Assembly: GCA_038025085.1 (NCBI GenBank)
Contig: CM076153.1
Coordinates: 8,959,501 to 9,023,500, forward strand
DNA from: Tetragonia tetragonoides
Lineage: Eukaryota > Streptophyta > Magnoliopsida > Caryophyllales > Aizoaceae
Length of the DNA stretch: 64,000 nucleotides
Direction: 5' to 3'
A program made the translations under genes and the position numbers. Below are positions 1-10,276 of the stretch, one piece after another. A model generated the notes under the pieces. That model was given only the letters and a program-made list of their open reading frames with translations, made no database searches and was not told where the DNA came from. Position 1 is the stretch's first letter. Each line of letters starts with the position of its first letter.

Positions 1-315
1 TTATAAAACTATGATATACTCAACTGTCTGTTTAATAGTTTTGCTCCATAAGGTAAATAAATTTTTTTAGATAAGAGTAGGAATAAATAGAATATAAGGC
101 CTAGTTGTTCTGTCATGCCAAGTTGTCTCTATCTGGGAATATCTGTAGATCTAAAAACATATTTATATCAACACCATATTTATATCAACACCTGAGAAAT
201 GTATATGTTGTTTGCCTTGACAGGAGTTGTAATAGTAATTTCATAACACATTTTCGCAATCTTAAGAAACTCCTATTTGGAAAAAGATATCATTTGGCCT
301 TTCATATTTAGCAAT

Positions 316-3300
316 ATTACCTGGGAATGGCGACCAATTGTAATGCAACTTTGGTGGAAGATCAATCGGTGTAATGCACCTGAAGAAGCAAAATTAAATA
401 TACATTTTTGTTAATACATTTTTAAAACTATGAGTAAATATAAACAGCATCTTCTGACATGTTTGATAAAAAAATATCATTTAGCCATTGAATGTTGTAC
501 TCATTGCTACTGAACAGCTTAATTTTTATGTGACTGTTTTTTTTTTTTTTTTTTTGAAGCATTAGCCAATCAACTTAGCCATTGAATGAACATAGTGTTT
601 TCGAATATCAGGGACCTTCCCCCAAAGGTATTTAACTTGAGAATTTGTGACTAAATATTCTGATTCTACTATGGTTTCCTGCATGAAACAACACATACAA
701 AGCATATATATTCCTACTACTTATGCAAATTTTGTCGGTCACTTACGTCATAAGTTGCCAGGTTTACTTATGTTATTGAATATGATTTTGGTTTTCAATC
801 CTAACAAGTGATATATGATAAACGAATTTCTATAATCATGAAAAGCAATTCACGAAATGTCAAGTTAAAGCGTACGAAACAGAAAGTGTAAATGTAAACA
901 TAGGTAGGTTGCTTTAAAATTGTTTTTTTGTCAAACCGTGTTAAGTTATTAATATTGGAGGCAGGATTTTAAATCCTCGTAAACCTTAGCATTGCAGAAT
1001 CTCTATTCTTTAGGGTTGCATGGTAGAATCTGTAGGGTTCTTATTTTTGAGCATGGAGGATTACATTGGTTTTAGTCTTAGTAAACATGTTATATGAATG
1101 ATATATTATGTTCTGAACCAAAAAAGTAGATCATTTCATTAAGGTTGTACGCAAATTGTTTTGATTATTCATGATAGGTATTGTTTATGGGGCAATATTA
1201 CATTGTATTTGATACATCTATTTTGTATGACTATTTAAAATAGAACTACCCTTAGCTATGTGTGTATCACAATCGGGTGTTTAATTACTTCTTTTCCATT
1301 TGCAATTGAGTTTGGATTTGAGCTGGCCTCCAGGATGTGTTTCAATTGCCTATTTTCCTTCCATACATTGAAGATTTCATCCTTAAGGTTTTCAAACTCC
1401 ATCTCAGCACGGACACACTTTATATCTGCTATGTGTCGCTTCTTACGCTGTATTAAGCATGCCTGTAAGTTGTAGTCTGCAATTTCGAAACTATAATACT
1501 TTTTTAGCTTGTCAATAGCACGTTGTGCCGCTTCTTGCATTGCGGTATGAAGGTTGTTGTGAAGTTCACTATATATTTTGGTTACTGGTTTATTCTTCTC
1601 AATTTTGATCTTGACAATAGCCTTATATTTGCTTTCATTGTCTAAGTGATGCTGCTCATATAGCGGTTTCGGGAAGCCATACCATTGCATGATCTCTCCT
1701 AGCAAAATGGTGTAACTAATATTGAATATTTTCCTTTCTTGTTCCATTTTCTACATCAAAATAGAGAAACGAAACAACATAAGAAGTTAGCAAGTTCTAT
1801 TCATTTTGTATGTGTATTTAATTTTTTTTTGGAAGGAAAAATATTGTTTGGTTGAAATTAATTGTTTTAAACATATTTCAGGTAACATCTTGGGTCATTT
1901 TTTTTGGAGTCTTTTTTCTTATTGTAAATTGTGGTTAAAAGAAAGGTACGGTAGTCATTTAATTTACATTGTTTGCTTATTTTGAAAATAATGATTTTTT
2001 TTTTATTATTTTTTTTTTTAATCTTTTCAATGTGTGCATTTGGGAATGGATTGATAAGCTGAAAAGGACGATGTAGATTGCTACTTAAGAACTTGAAACT
2101 TTATTCAAAAGTTTTTTATTAATCAATGTGACAATGACAGTAAAACATAACTTAGTATTTAACTAACAAAAGCTATTTAGAATAATACATTGCAATACAA
2201 TTCTTTGACACTATTAAATCATCATCTCCCTCAAACATTGAACTTCTCCAAAGTTAACGTCCTCCACTTCAAATTCATCGATCGTTTTGAGGTAAGAAAT
2301 GGCAGTTTGACATGCTTTTTGTTGGGCACCATTCTTTTCTTTATGCAGCTCTTGTATTAAAAGTTTGTCATCAAAAGGCAGCTTAATCTCTATTGTCATC
2401 TTGAATAGTGTGTTGAGTCTCCCTTCTTTGTATTTTGCTTTTAGCCGCAATTTTTGGAGGATGCTGTTTAAAATGCTTCTAAATGACACTGCAATTATCC
2501 GAGGTTAGGGAGCCTTCCGCAAGTCATGTAAGGTGGTAAATATTAAATATTATTTTTTTTATAATTTTTGGAATTGGGATTTGACCAATCTAAGCTAAAC
2601 AGAAATTTCAATCAAGGTGCCCTAATTCATAATGAAACAAACTTTCAAAGTGTTTTATAGGAAATAAAGTTCAAGATACTGTTTTTTTGTAGGAAATACG
2701 TGATTTGAGCGAAGGATTTGAGCGATGGTGGTGATTGTAGGGGATGAGCAAATTGGGCTAGGGTAGTTCTTAATGAGTTTGTTGGGAGTCATGTTTCATT
2801 TTCACATTTAAAAATCAAAATGCAGATTTGAGATTCTTTAATTAATTAACTATTTGGAGAAAGGAAGTTTATAGCACATTGAATCACAATTTTGTAATTG
2901 TTAAAGTTGAATATTAAGGGCAAATGATGGCATGAATTCCTAATATTTGTTTTGCAAGCAATAACAGAAGTTCACACTTCTCTGTGTGGCAAACTCAAAA
3001 AAGACAGTGTTTGACATAATCAGCAAATATCAAGTAATCTCTATATAACAAATAACTACTTAATGGAACACATGCTAAACATAAAAGATCTGATACACCA
3101 TACTTAAAGGTAGCGTGTTTTGTTTTTAAGCAATGATAAATACTCTTATATTGTTCAAGGAGGTTTTTTATAAAAATAAGCATATAAGCATATAAGTCCA
3201 AAGAGGATTAGACTATTATGAAAAACAGAGAAGATGATATACTCTTACCAGTTCAATTGTTTTCTGACAATAAAACAAAAACCAAGGGGGAGATATATCA

Positions 3301-5949
3301 GCCTGCATAGGGAAGAAAGCATTAGAATGAATTAGGGGTCAAAATTTTAAGTCAGCTAAGGAAGACTTGGATTGAGTTTATGGATAATATGGTATGAAAG
3401 GAGATCTAAAGCAATTAACAGAGTGAGGCAGAATAGGGAGGAAGCAGGGTAGATCAAATTTTAATCAGTTAAACCAATGCAAAGTAAATTATATAAGTAT
3501 GTTCTATGAAATTAATGTTGCCCAGATCGTATATAATTATGTTTTATGAAAATGAATTTTGCAGAAATCTACTTTTTATTTATGTATCTTGAACATGAAT
3601 CTTGTTTGGTAAAACTGTTGGTGTCAATCTTACATTATTGCGAAATTGCCATGTGAAATTGACAGTGTATCAGAAACATTAATTTAAAGGTGCAGGGTCA
3701 TAGTATATACATATTAAGAGATAATAATAGTATATAGTGTAAACCATTTAGAAAACTAAATCTTAATTTATGCCTCAGAATACATACATATATTAAAAGT
3801 ACCCTATTACATTATTCTGGTAAGGACTCAAATGATAAACCACAAACGATGACTTTTGTAAAATGATCGAAACCCAATTAACATATTTGAAGAATGTGGG
3901 TATAAATAGCAAATTTTATAAAGGAGCAACAACAAAGCATGTATTGGGCTATGATCAGTTGTAGTCTAATTGAGTGATTATGGTAAGGTAAATATATAGG
4001 TGTAGATGCAATTGAAAGGGCACTGAACCTAAAGTAGAGTAAGAATTCTAAGCACAATCAACCAATGCATATATCAAAGCTCAACTTGTGGTATATATGA
4101 GGTCATTGTGTAAACATTTGATTAGTTCTTTGACAAAATACATTTGAACAGTGATCTTGTAGCATGTATTTCTTTTTTGCGCCTTTTGGATGGCCTATTC
4201 TCTTTAAGTCTTATATAATTGTAGCCTCTAGTGGTTGTGTTTTAGACTGAACCATAACCACCACATCTATACCCTGATGTTCACATAATGTTAACATAAT
4301 ACCCCACTACCAATTAACAACATGAAACTAAAAGTGAAAGAGGCAGAATAAATTGACTATTATAGAAGCCCACCACCACACTTGACCATCTTTCTTCTTC
4401 TTTTTTTTATGGAAAAGGGTGCTTCTGTCACCCAAAAAAAGGGTGCAATGTGACACTGTTCTGAAATCAAAAATATTCACATGTCGAATGCATTGTACCA
4501 TACAGTTATCTGTCTAGCACATATATAATCACTAATCATCATATTTAACAGCCTATCTATACACTTTTTCATTCAAATCTATTTAACTCTCCCATCTTCC
4601 TTCCCCTCTAAATCAATGAATCATGTTATTTAAAGCACTATAAATGAAAATATAATATAAACAACAAACATGTTTCACCTTATACTACAGTACTTTACAT
4701 TTAACCATTGTAGGAGATTTTATTATAGTACAAACTGTATAGTGAAAAATCAAGTATCTTCGAATAGTAACTGACATCTTATAACACATACAAATTGATG
4801 ACTTTGTAAATAAACACAATGCATGATTATAAGACATACAAATTATTGTCCATCTGTTTAGTGACTACTATTTCATCAGTCTATAGTTAATGTTATTATA
4901 TCTGCAACATCTCAATTTCCATTTCTTTATCAGAATCTATCAAACGGGGTAATGCAAATATGTTTCAGACAATTTCATAATACAGAGTTTGATAAAATTA
5001 TTAAACTCTGTTAAGTAGATGGTAGACATACAAACTAAGGATAATTTTGACAATTACGTTACCTTGGTAGGCGAGGAGAGTGATTATGAGTAGGATGGTA
5101 GTTCAAGTGCCCACGCCTGCATAACAAATAGGAAGACAGAATCAGTTGAGTATATGAGTGTCGTTATCAATATGTAAATTACTGTCATCATAGGCAAACA
5201 TTATTTTCAGAAAGCAAAATTTGTAGTGGCAGTATATAAAAATTTGAAGAGTAAAAGACAGTTAAAATTTGTGTGGTTCATAGTTAAATCTAACCTTTAA
5301 AAGATTTGTTTGCGTACAAAATCTATAGGCAATCAAGGGGTAATAAAAATGTGGCGTTAGGCACTTTTTATAGGCAAATTTCCGAAGAGACATGTTGGTT
5401 GGTTTATTGCGGTTGTTTATCAATCAATTTTTTTTTATTAATTAATTAAGTTAATTGGTAACCGCTAGTAAAAATAATAGAAATTTAATCTATATAAAAT
5501 ATTTCAGTTATAAAGAATGGTCATGGCAGCAGAAATTAGTTTCAATTTAAAATTAAAATATTTATTAAAAATGGTACTGTAATGGAAGAAGAATTGGGGT
5601 TCATCGCCATATTAGCATCTCCAAATACATGATGCAAAAATAGATGTCAATGTATATGATTGACTTTAAATTCAAAACACCATCCAATTTTTTAGGCAAT
5701 CAATTGAATTAGTTGTGAGGGAAATAACCTGTAGATGGCGATGTTAATTGTGGGCAATAGCAGTGGCGGTGGGAGGCGCTCCACCGTCGCCGGAACCCGT
5801 GCTTTAAATCCTTGATTTGAAGGCTTCAATCGACATGGCGGCAGCGTGTTGGTGGTGGGAGGAGGACGATGGTGAACGGAGCGGTCTTCAAACCATTGAT
5901 TGTAAGTATAAATCGACATGATCAGATGTGTGAGGAAGGCGGTGGACAA
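316..5949 (-). CDS. Unidentified minus-strand gene, three candidate exons, 3' end outside the window
   Basis: I do not recognise the product. Three minus-strand blocks have clean splice signals and compatible phases. Exon 1 (from an ATG at 5949 or the internal ATG at 5919) ends near 5728 at CTACAG|GTTATT. Exon 2, about 5064-5118, lies between TTATGCAG and GTAACG. Exon 3, about 316-378, lies between CTTCAG and GTAATA. Joined, they stay open and give a Pro/His-rich chain; exon 2 reads RGHLNYHPTHNH and exon 3 ends LPPKLHYNWSPFP. Further exons would lie left of base 1. Exon 1 contains an imperfect internal duplication (two CATGTCGATT starts), so it may be partly 5' UTR. The intron between exons 2 and 3 is about 4.7 kb and holds the two dsRBM-like ORFs. 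This is inferred from splice signals and phase only; no domain is visible. Confidence 0.33.
1256..1747 (-). CDS. Hypothetical protein with a dsRNA-binding-motif-like fold
   Basis: An open frame of 163 residues. Residues about 12-85 follow the alpha-beta-beta-beta-alpha layout of a double-stranded RNA-binding motif: a helix followed by WYGFPKPLYE, the strand KYKAIVKIKI, a further strand, then a helix with QEAAQRAIDKLKK. The basic KKxAK signature that contacts RNA in classical motifs is missing (HTAMQEAAQ instead), so RNA binding cannot be assumed. A charged helical tail follows (EMEFENLKDEIFNVWKENRQ), possibly a short coiled coil. TGTAG stands just before the ATG, so this could also be an exon of a larger gene. 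It resembles the ORF at 2214-2489 in plan. No signal peptide or membrane segment is seen. It may be a decayed gene or a single exon. Confidence 0.4.
   Translation of the reverse strand: MEQERKIFNISYTILLGEIMQWYGFPKPLYEQHHLDNESKYKAIVKIKIEKNKPVTKIYSELHNNLHTAMQEAAQRAIDKLKKYYSFEIADYNLQACLIQRKKRHIADIKCVRAEMEFENLKDEIFNVWKENRQLKHILEASSNPNSIANGKEVIKHPIVIHT
2214..2489 (-). CDS. Second dsRBM-like open frame or exon
   Basis: About 90 codons in the same plan as the ORF at 1256-1747: an N-terminal helix (ILNSILQKLRLKAKYKEG), strands (FKMTIEIKLPF, KLLIQELHKE), then a helix NGAQQKACQTAISYLK and the tail EFEVEDVNF. The neighbouring ORF has the matching FEIADYN after its helix, which argues for a common repeat. 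The frame opens with GTG just inside a good acceptor (TTGCAG at about 2489-2494), so it is better read as an exon than as a complete gene; no upstream partner exon of fitting phase was found. It ends at a normal stop. Function unknown; it may be a pseudogene relic. Confidence 0.35.
   Translation of the reverse strand: MSFRSILNSILQKLRLKAKYKEGRLNTLFKMTIEIKLPFDDKLLIQELHKEKNGAQQKACQTAISYLKTIDEFEVEDVNFGEVQCLREMMI
2490..5063. other. Gene-poor AT-rich stretch
   Basis: No convincing coding frame, RNA gene or bounded repeat is visible on either strand. If the unidentified minus-strand gene is real, this is part of its second intron. It contains short A/T homopolymers and one 25-bp near-palindromic patch of AAAAGGGTG repeats around 4413-4446. 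Confidence 0.4.
5120..5691. other. AT-rich spacer, nothing recognised
   Basis: Between the two candidate upstream exons of the unidentified minus gene; likely its first intron. I see no ORF, repeat or motif worth naming. Confidence 0.35.
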
Positions 5950-6462
5950 CGAAGGAGTTTGGTTGAGGGTGATGATGGAAGGTGTGTTTGATGTTGTGGA
6001 TGGTGGAGTAGCTGTGGAGCGGTGATGGTGATTGGTGATGGTGAAGTAGTCGATGTATGAAGCGGTGGGTGATGATGATCAGGTAATAGAAATATAGGAT
6101 GCGTGGAATGACTTTGGGCTTCTTTTGTTTTAATTTATTTTTTTTTTTTTTTTTGTTTCATCCAATCCTTATTTAACAACACAGCAGAACACATCATTAA
6201 AAGTTTAACATGTCAGCGACAGATCAGCGGCTTATATGTCATGCTCTGGTTTAATCTTTCTGTTTTAAACTAATTATATTGATTTGCTATAAGGACTTAT
6301 GTAATAGCCTGTAAACTATATGTGCTAGGTAAACCAACTCAATTTTTAAGATTTCGGATCCAACTAGGAGAAGACCCTCCTTGAGTAGTAGAGGATTTAA
6401 TCGCTCTACATAAATGATGATTTGAACCCTTGACCAATCTATCTAATATCTAATATCTAATA

Positions 6463-6715
6463 CTCCCTCTGTTTCTGAAAAATGGTAACATTTATTTTTG
6501 CACGGTCTTCAATGCACTACTTTGACCATAAATATTTGTGTTTATATGAATACATAAACTATAAAAAATAGATTTTCCGAAAGTACTAATTAAAACGAAT
6601 CCAACGATAGTACTTTTACATTGTAAATCCTTATATTTTTTCCGAAATCAATGGTCAAAGTTTGTAAAGTTTGACCTTCAAAAAATAAATGTTATCATTT
6701 TTAAAAACGGAGGGA

Positions 6716-6716
<1 letters not shown>
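6463..6716. mobile_element. Stowaway-type MITE (254 bp)
   Basis: The left end CTCCCTCTGTTTCTGAAA and the right end TTTAAAAACGGAGGGAG are terminal inverted repeats of the Stowaway (Tc1/mariner) type, flanked by TA on both sides (6461-6462 and 6717-6718). It has no coding capacity. A relative of exactly the same length sits at 48417-48670; both share an internal block reading roughly GTC-AAGTTTGT-TTTGACCTT-AAAAATAAA near the right end. The right TA merges into the long TA microsatellite. Confidence 0.9.

Positions 6717-6798
<82 letters not shown>
6717..6798. repeat. (TA)n microsatellite, about 40 units
   Basis: An uninterrupted run of TA directly abutting the right end of the Stowaway MITE. 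It probably grew from the TA target duplication. It produces a spurious Ile-Tyr ORF. Confidence 0.97.
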
Positions 6799-6800
<2 letters not shown>

Positions 6801-7236
6801 TCTGTACTATTTGGGTTGGGATCCATATGTGATACATTAGTACAAGTGGAAAACTACTTGAGAAAATTTAGATGGAAATAGTAATGTTTGGGTCCCATTA
6901 ATCTTCCAATTTTAGCATATTATTTTCAGAGTAGCGTGGTGATAATGGTGAGTGATAGAAGCTGTGCAACTGTACAAATGGGCATACTTGTAAGACTATT
7001 ATTAGGAGAACTACACTTTGGGGTATGTGTTAGTATTTGGATCAATAGACTTCCATGGTGCTTATTTTATGTTTTATTGTTTTCCTCTTAAAACTATTTC
7101 AGGTGGGATGACTATTGGCTGACACAAGAGGAAGGGACGCACCAAAAAAAAAAAAGGAAGGAAAGAGATGCGTAATATTGCTAACACCATTTTAAAGTGG
7201 GAAGGAAGCGAAGGTCGAAGAGAACACTAGAATTTA
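6799..7236. other. Spacer between two MITEs
   Basis: A 67-codon plus frame at 6888-7091 has no recognisable domain and no supporting splice or codon evidence; I do not call it. Nothing else is seen. Confidence 0.4.
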
Positions 7237-7510
7237 GAGCATCTCTAATGTGAGCTTTTTATGAGGTTTGTGAGGAAGAAAAACTTCTCAAAAAAATCTT
7301 ACTACCATAATGATAAACCTACAAACCCAATTTTTACACAAATTGGTTTGGCTAGACGAACCTGGTTTTTAGATTATGATGTTGCATAGACAAGAAACCT
7401 ATTAGAGATTTATCGCATTGAGAAAAAGAGGTTTATATAAGTGGGCCTTTTGGATTAAGACATTGTATGTAAATAAACCTGTCTAGGAGTTTGTAGCATT
7501 GGAGATGCTC
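7237..7510. mobile_element. Tourist/PIF-Harbinger-type MITE (274 bp)
   Basis: The termini GAGCATCTCTAATG and CATTGGAGATGCTC are inverted repeats, and each is flanked by the trinucleotide TTA (7234-7236 and 7511-7513), the target preference of PIF/Harbinger. No transposase frame inside. Confidence 0.85.
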
Positions 7511-7759
7511 TTAGGAAAAAAATCATATTGAAGCAAAGACCGGAACAATGAGAAACTTTTAGAATAATATACTAACATTTAGACAAAAGGATCATTGCGA
7601 TCTATGATTCAAGTCCATTTCATAAAAGATCTTAGTTTAAGTAAGCTAAATCTATACATATTTCATTTTTTTTTTATTTAGACAAACATGCATGTTGAGG
7701 AAAAAAAAAATCGAACTACTTTTTTTTAGAAGACAGACTATTTTTCATAACGAAGTTCA

Positions 7760-7846
7760 AAAAAAAAAGGGAAAGTTTTTAGCAATACTATGCAACAATT
7801 GATATATGTTCAGAAAAAGTCGTGCAACGCACGGGTACTAAACTAG
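7760..7846 (+). mobile_element. 3' end of a Helitron-like element
   Basis: A short stem-loop (CGTGC at 7821-7825, loop AAC, GCACG at 7829-7833) is followed 9 bases later by CTAG (7843-7846), the hairpin plus CTRR terminus of plant Helitrons. The 5' end of this copy was not located; left limit is arbitrary. Confidence 0.6.
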
Positions 7847-7848
7847 TA

Positions 7849-9007
7849 TCTAATCTAATTGGGTAAGAGCGCCGATAATGTGACAAGTGTCACGTTTTAA
7901 TTGGTCATTTATTATTTTTTCTTTTCTCTTTTTTTTTAAATTATTATCACTCATGATTTGTCATAAATAAATATTGTATAATAATTGCTAGAAATTATTC
8001 ATATTTCTTATTTTTCTTAAAAATTGAATAAAATTAATACAATCTAAAATTACATAAATGTAATGCTTTAATGACATTGATTTGACAATTAGTTAAATTT
8101 TATTTTTTATTCAAGAAAATAATATAAACCTGAATTAAATATATTTATAAAAGAAGTGTTATATTATTCTTTTGTTATATAATTGTGGTTATAACAATAA
8201 GAACAGGTAACTACAAGTGTCACATTTTGATAAATTATAATTTTTTTCTTTCTGTTAGATGATGAGTCGTCACAAATTATTTTCCCATCGAAAGAAGGTT
8301 AATCTTTCAACTTCTTATTAGCAAAACACACATTAAGGGACAATGGGATCAAGCCGGTTGTTGAGTAATAACAAAATTTAAATTAGTTGGTATAAGCGTC
8401 GGTTATATAAAAAAAATACTAATCTTTCGTGGGGATAAAAGTCGCTAATTATAATATGACAAGGTAAACATGTTTAATTTTTTTTAAAATTTTTTATATT
8501 TGAGGTCATTAACATGACATGTGACTAAAATTTGCAAGGATATGAGCAAATAAAGTGACAATGATCACATTTAAAGTGATTGTTTAGTAAGTCATATATT
8601 TTTTGATTGGAAGCTCCTTCAAATATACATTTGTATTATTTATAAAAAAAATTATTTGATATATTAAATATAGTGATAAAAGGATAGATCATGCGTAATT
8701 GTGAGTATAAGTGTAGGTAACTACAAAAATGATATCTTCATAAGTTATTTTAATGTTATTTTTCAGCTCTACTCTTTGAATATTATTAAGTTATACTACA
8801 TGATGTATAATTGCAAGTTAACTGAGAAGTGATAGATATTACTTTTAATTTTTAGTCGGAGAATGGTGTGTGTAACTTTTCGACTAATTTCTATTTTTCA
8901 TTATTCTTTATGTACTTATGTATATTTTTAAAAAAATTCAAAAAAATTATTGAACTTAAAAATTAGTGATAAATGGGTTGCCGTGCGTAGCACGGGTAAA
9001 GCACTAA
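7849..9007 (+). mobile_element. Non-autonomous Helitron-like unit
   Basis: Starts with TC immediately after the preceding CTAG-T-A junction and ends with CTAA (9004-9007) preceded by a hairpin (CCGTGC 8981-8986, loop GTA, GCACGG 8990-8995). No terminal inverted repeats and no Rep/helicase frame. Its first 60 bases (GGGTAAGAGCGCCG, then the palindrome GTGACAAGTGTCAC) recur at the start of the two following units. The interior is a ragged series of ATAAG-G and GTGACAA-type blocks. Element class is inferred from the ends. Confidence 0.6.
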
Positions 9008-9008
9008 T

Positions 9009-9545
9009 ATATTTTTGGGTAAGATCGCCGGTAATGTGACATGTGTCACAGTTTTAGTGGTTGTTGTTTTTTTTCTTTTTCCTTTTTAATTTGTCATTAA
9101 GGTATTTATTGTATTAAATGTAATAATAAAAGTCCATATTTAATACTTGACTACTTTTTAATTTAAATACTATTTTGGGTTATTATTTTTATTAATTTTT
9201 ATATTTATGAGTATAAAACCACTTAATGTCACCACTTTTATTGAATTTTATGATTGTGAAAAAAATGTATTTTCGCGTGACAATATGTTTTAGGGGATAA
9301 GTGTGTGTAACATAATAGGTTACATATAACATGTGACAACAAAGATATCACTAATATTTATTTGCCTAATTTTACTGGGATAAGTGCATATGTGACAATG
9401 GTTACATATAAAGTCATCAATTTGAAGTTGTAATATAGTTGTAGGTATTACATGGTAGGTGATATTTGACTAATATTTGCGGGGATAACGGTAGGTTATG
9501 TGACAATTAACATGTGATCGATATTTGTGGAATAAGTGTAGCTAT
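9009..9545 (+). mobile_element. Second head-to-tail Helitron-like unit, 3' end not seen
   Basis: Begins like the previous unit (GGGTAAGATCGCCGG followed by GTGACATGTGTCAC). It contains repeated blocks of the form GGGATAAGTG...GTGACAA at about 9295, 9380, 9480 and 9530. No hairpin/CTRR terminus is present before the next unit starts. Confidence 0.45.
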
Positions 9546-9780
9546 AGTTTTGGGTAAGATTGCAAGTAAGTTGACAAGTGTCATAATTTGATTGGACATT
9601 AATTCTTTTTTTGCTTTTTGTTTTTATTTTGGTGAGTAATTAGTTGTCAACCTCCTATAATAATTGTTATAACCTATTCATATTCTTTCTTTTTTCTTTA
9701 GATAGAATTGCATTAATGCAATCTAAAATGGCTTCAATGTCCAGTTTTAATTGAAAAAAGAAAAAAAAAAACTACAAAAA
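9546..9780 (+). mobile_element. Third, truncated copy of the same unit
   Basis: The segment TTTTGGGTAAGATTGC...TTGACAAGTGTCATAATTTGATTGGACATTAATT aligns with the starts of the two preceding units, with more substitutions. It runs into an A-rich stretch (9756-9772) and then unrelated DNA. Confidence 0.45.
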
Positions 9781-10017
9781 TTCACATGTGAGGCTACTTG
9801 TCGGCTGAAGTTTTTGGCGGCGTCGTACGACATTTTCAGTCCCTGAAGGCCAACTGCTACTCTAAAATTCACATGTGAATTGTGATGAGAGAATGTTGTC
9901 GTAAGAGACAATGGAAAAATGGAAAGATCAAAAGTTGCATGACCGATAGTGTGTCCTTGTAGGCCACATACTTTACAACCATCCTTACAAAAAAATGTAC
10001 TGTAAAACGTAACGCTC

Positions 10018-10276
10018 CTCTACTCTCTCTTTCTCTCTCCGCTCCAAAAACCGCCTCTCGAAATATTCAAAATCCCATCAATTAGACACTTTTACCCCTG
10101 CCCTTCCTCTCAAACTCTCAATTAATCCGCCCGTTGCCAATATCAACTCTCTCTCTCTCTCTCTCATCGTTTCAGAACAACAAAAAAAGCTGCTACTCCT
10201 TTTCTTCTCTCACTGTAACCGCCGTCATCTCTTCAACTTCCATTTTCTCTCTCCTCTCCCATTCATTCACCACCAG
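10018..10276 (+). promoter_or_regulatory. 5' UTR leader exon of the coiled-coil gene, with CT tract
   Basis: Pyrimidine-rich DNA with CT repeats (10140-10163) ends at the donor CACCA|GTAAGT. A matching acceptor TTGTTCAG lies at 12147-12154, about 108 bases before the start codon. I therefore infer a 5' UTR exon here and a 1.9-kb leader intron (about 10276-12154). Short frames at 10134-10579 belong to this leader and intron and are not called. The transcription start is not determined. Confidence 0.55.

Noticed and set aside
5692..5949. Treating this frame as a complete gene
   Set aside because: No domain, low-complexity Pro/Leu end; better explained as a leading exon of a spliced gene, or as leader.
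6655..6837. Ile-Tyr repeat ORF on the minus strand
   Set aside because: Translation of the TA microsatellite and MITE end.
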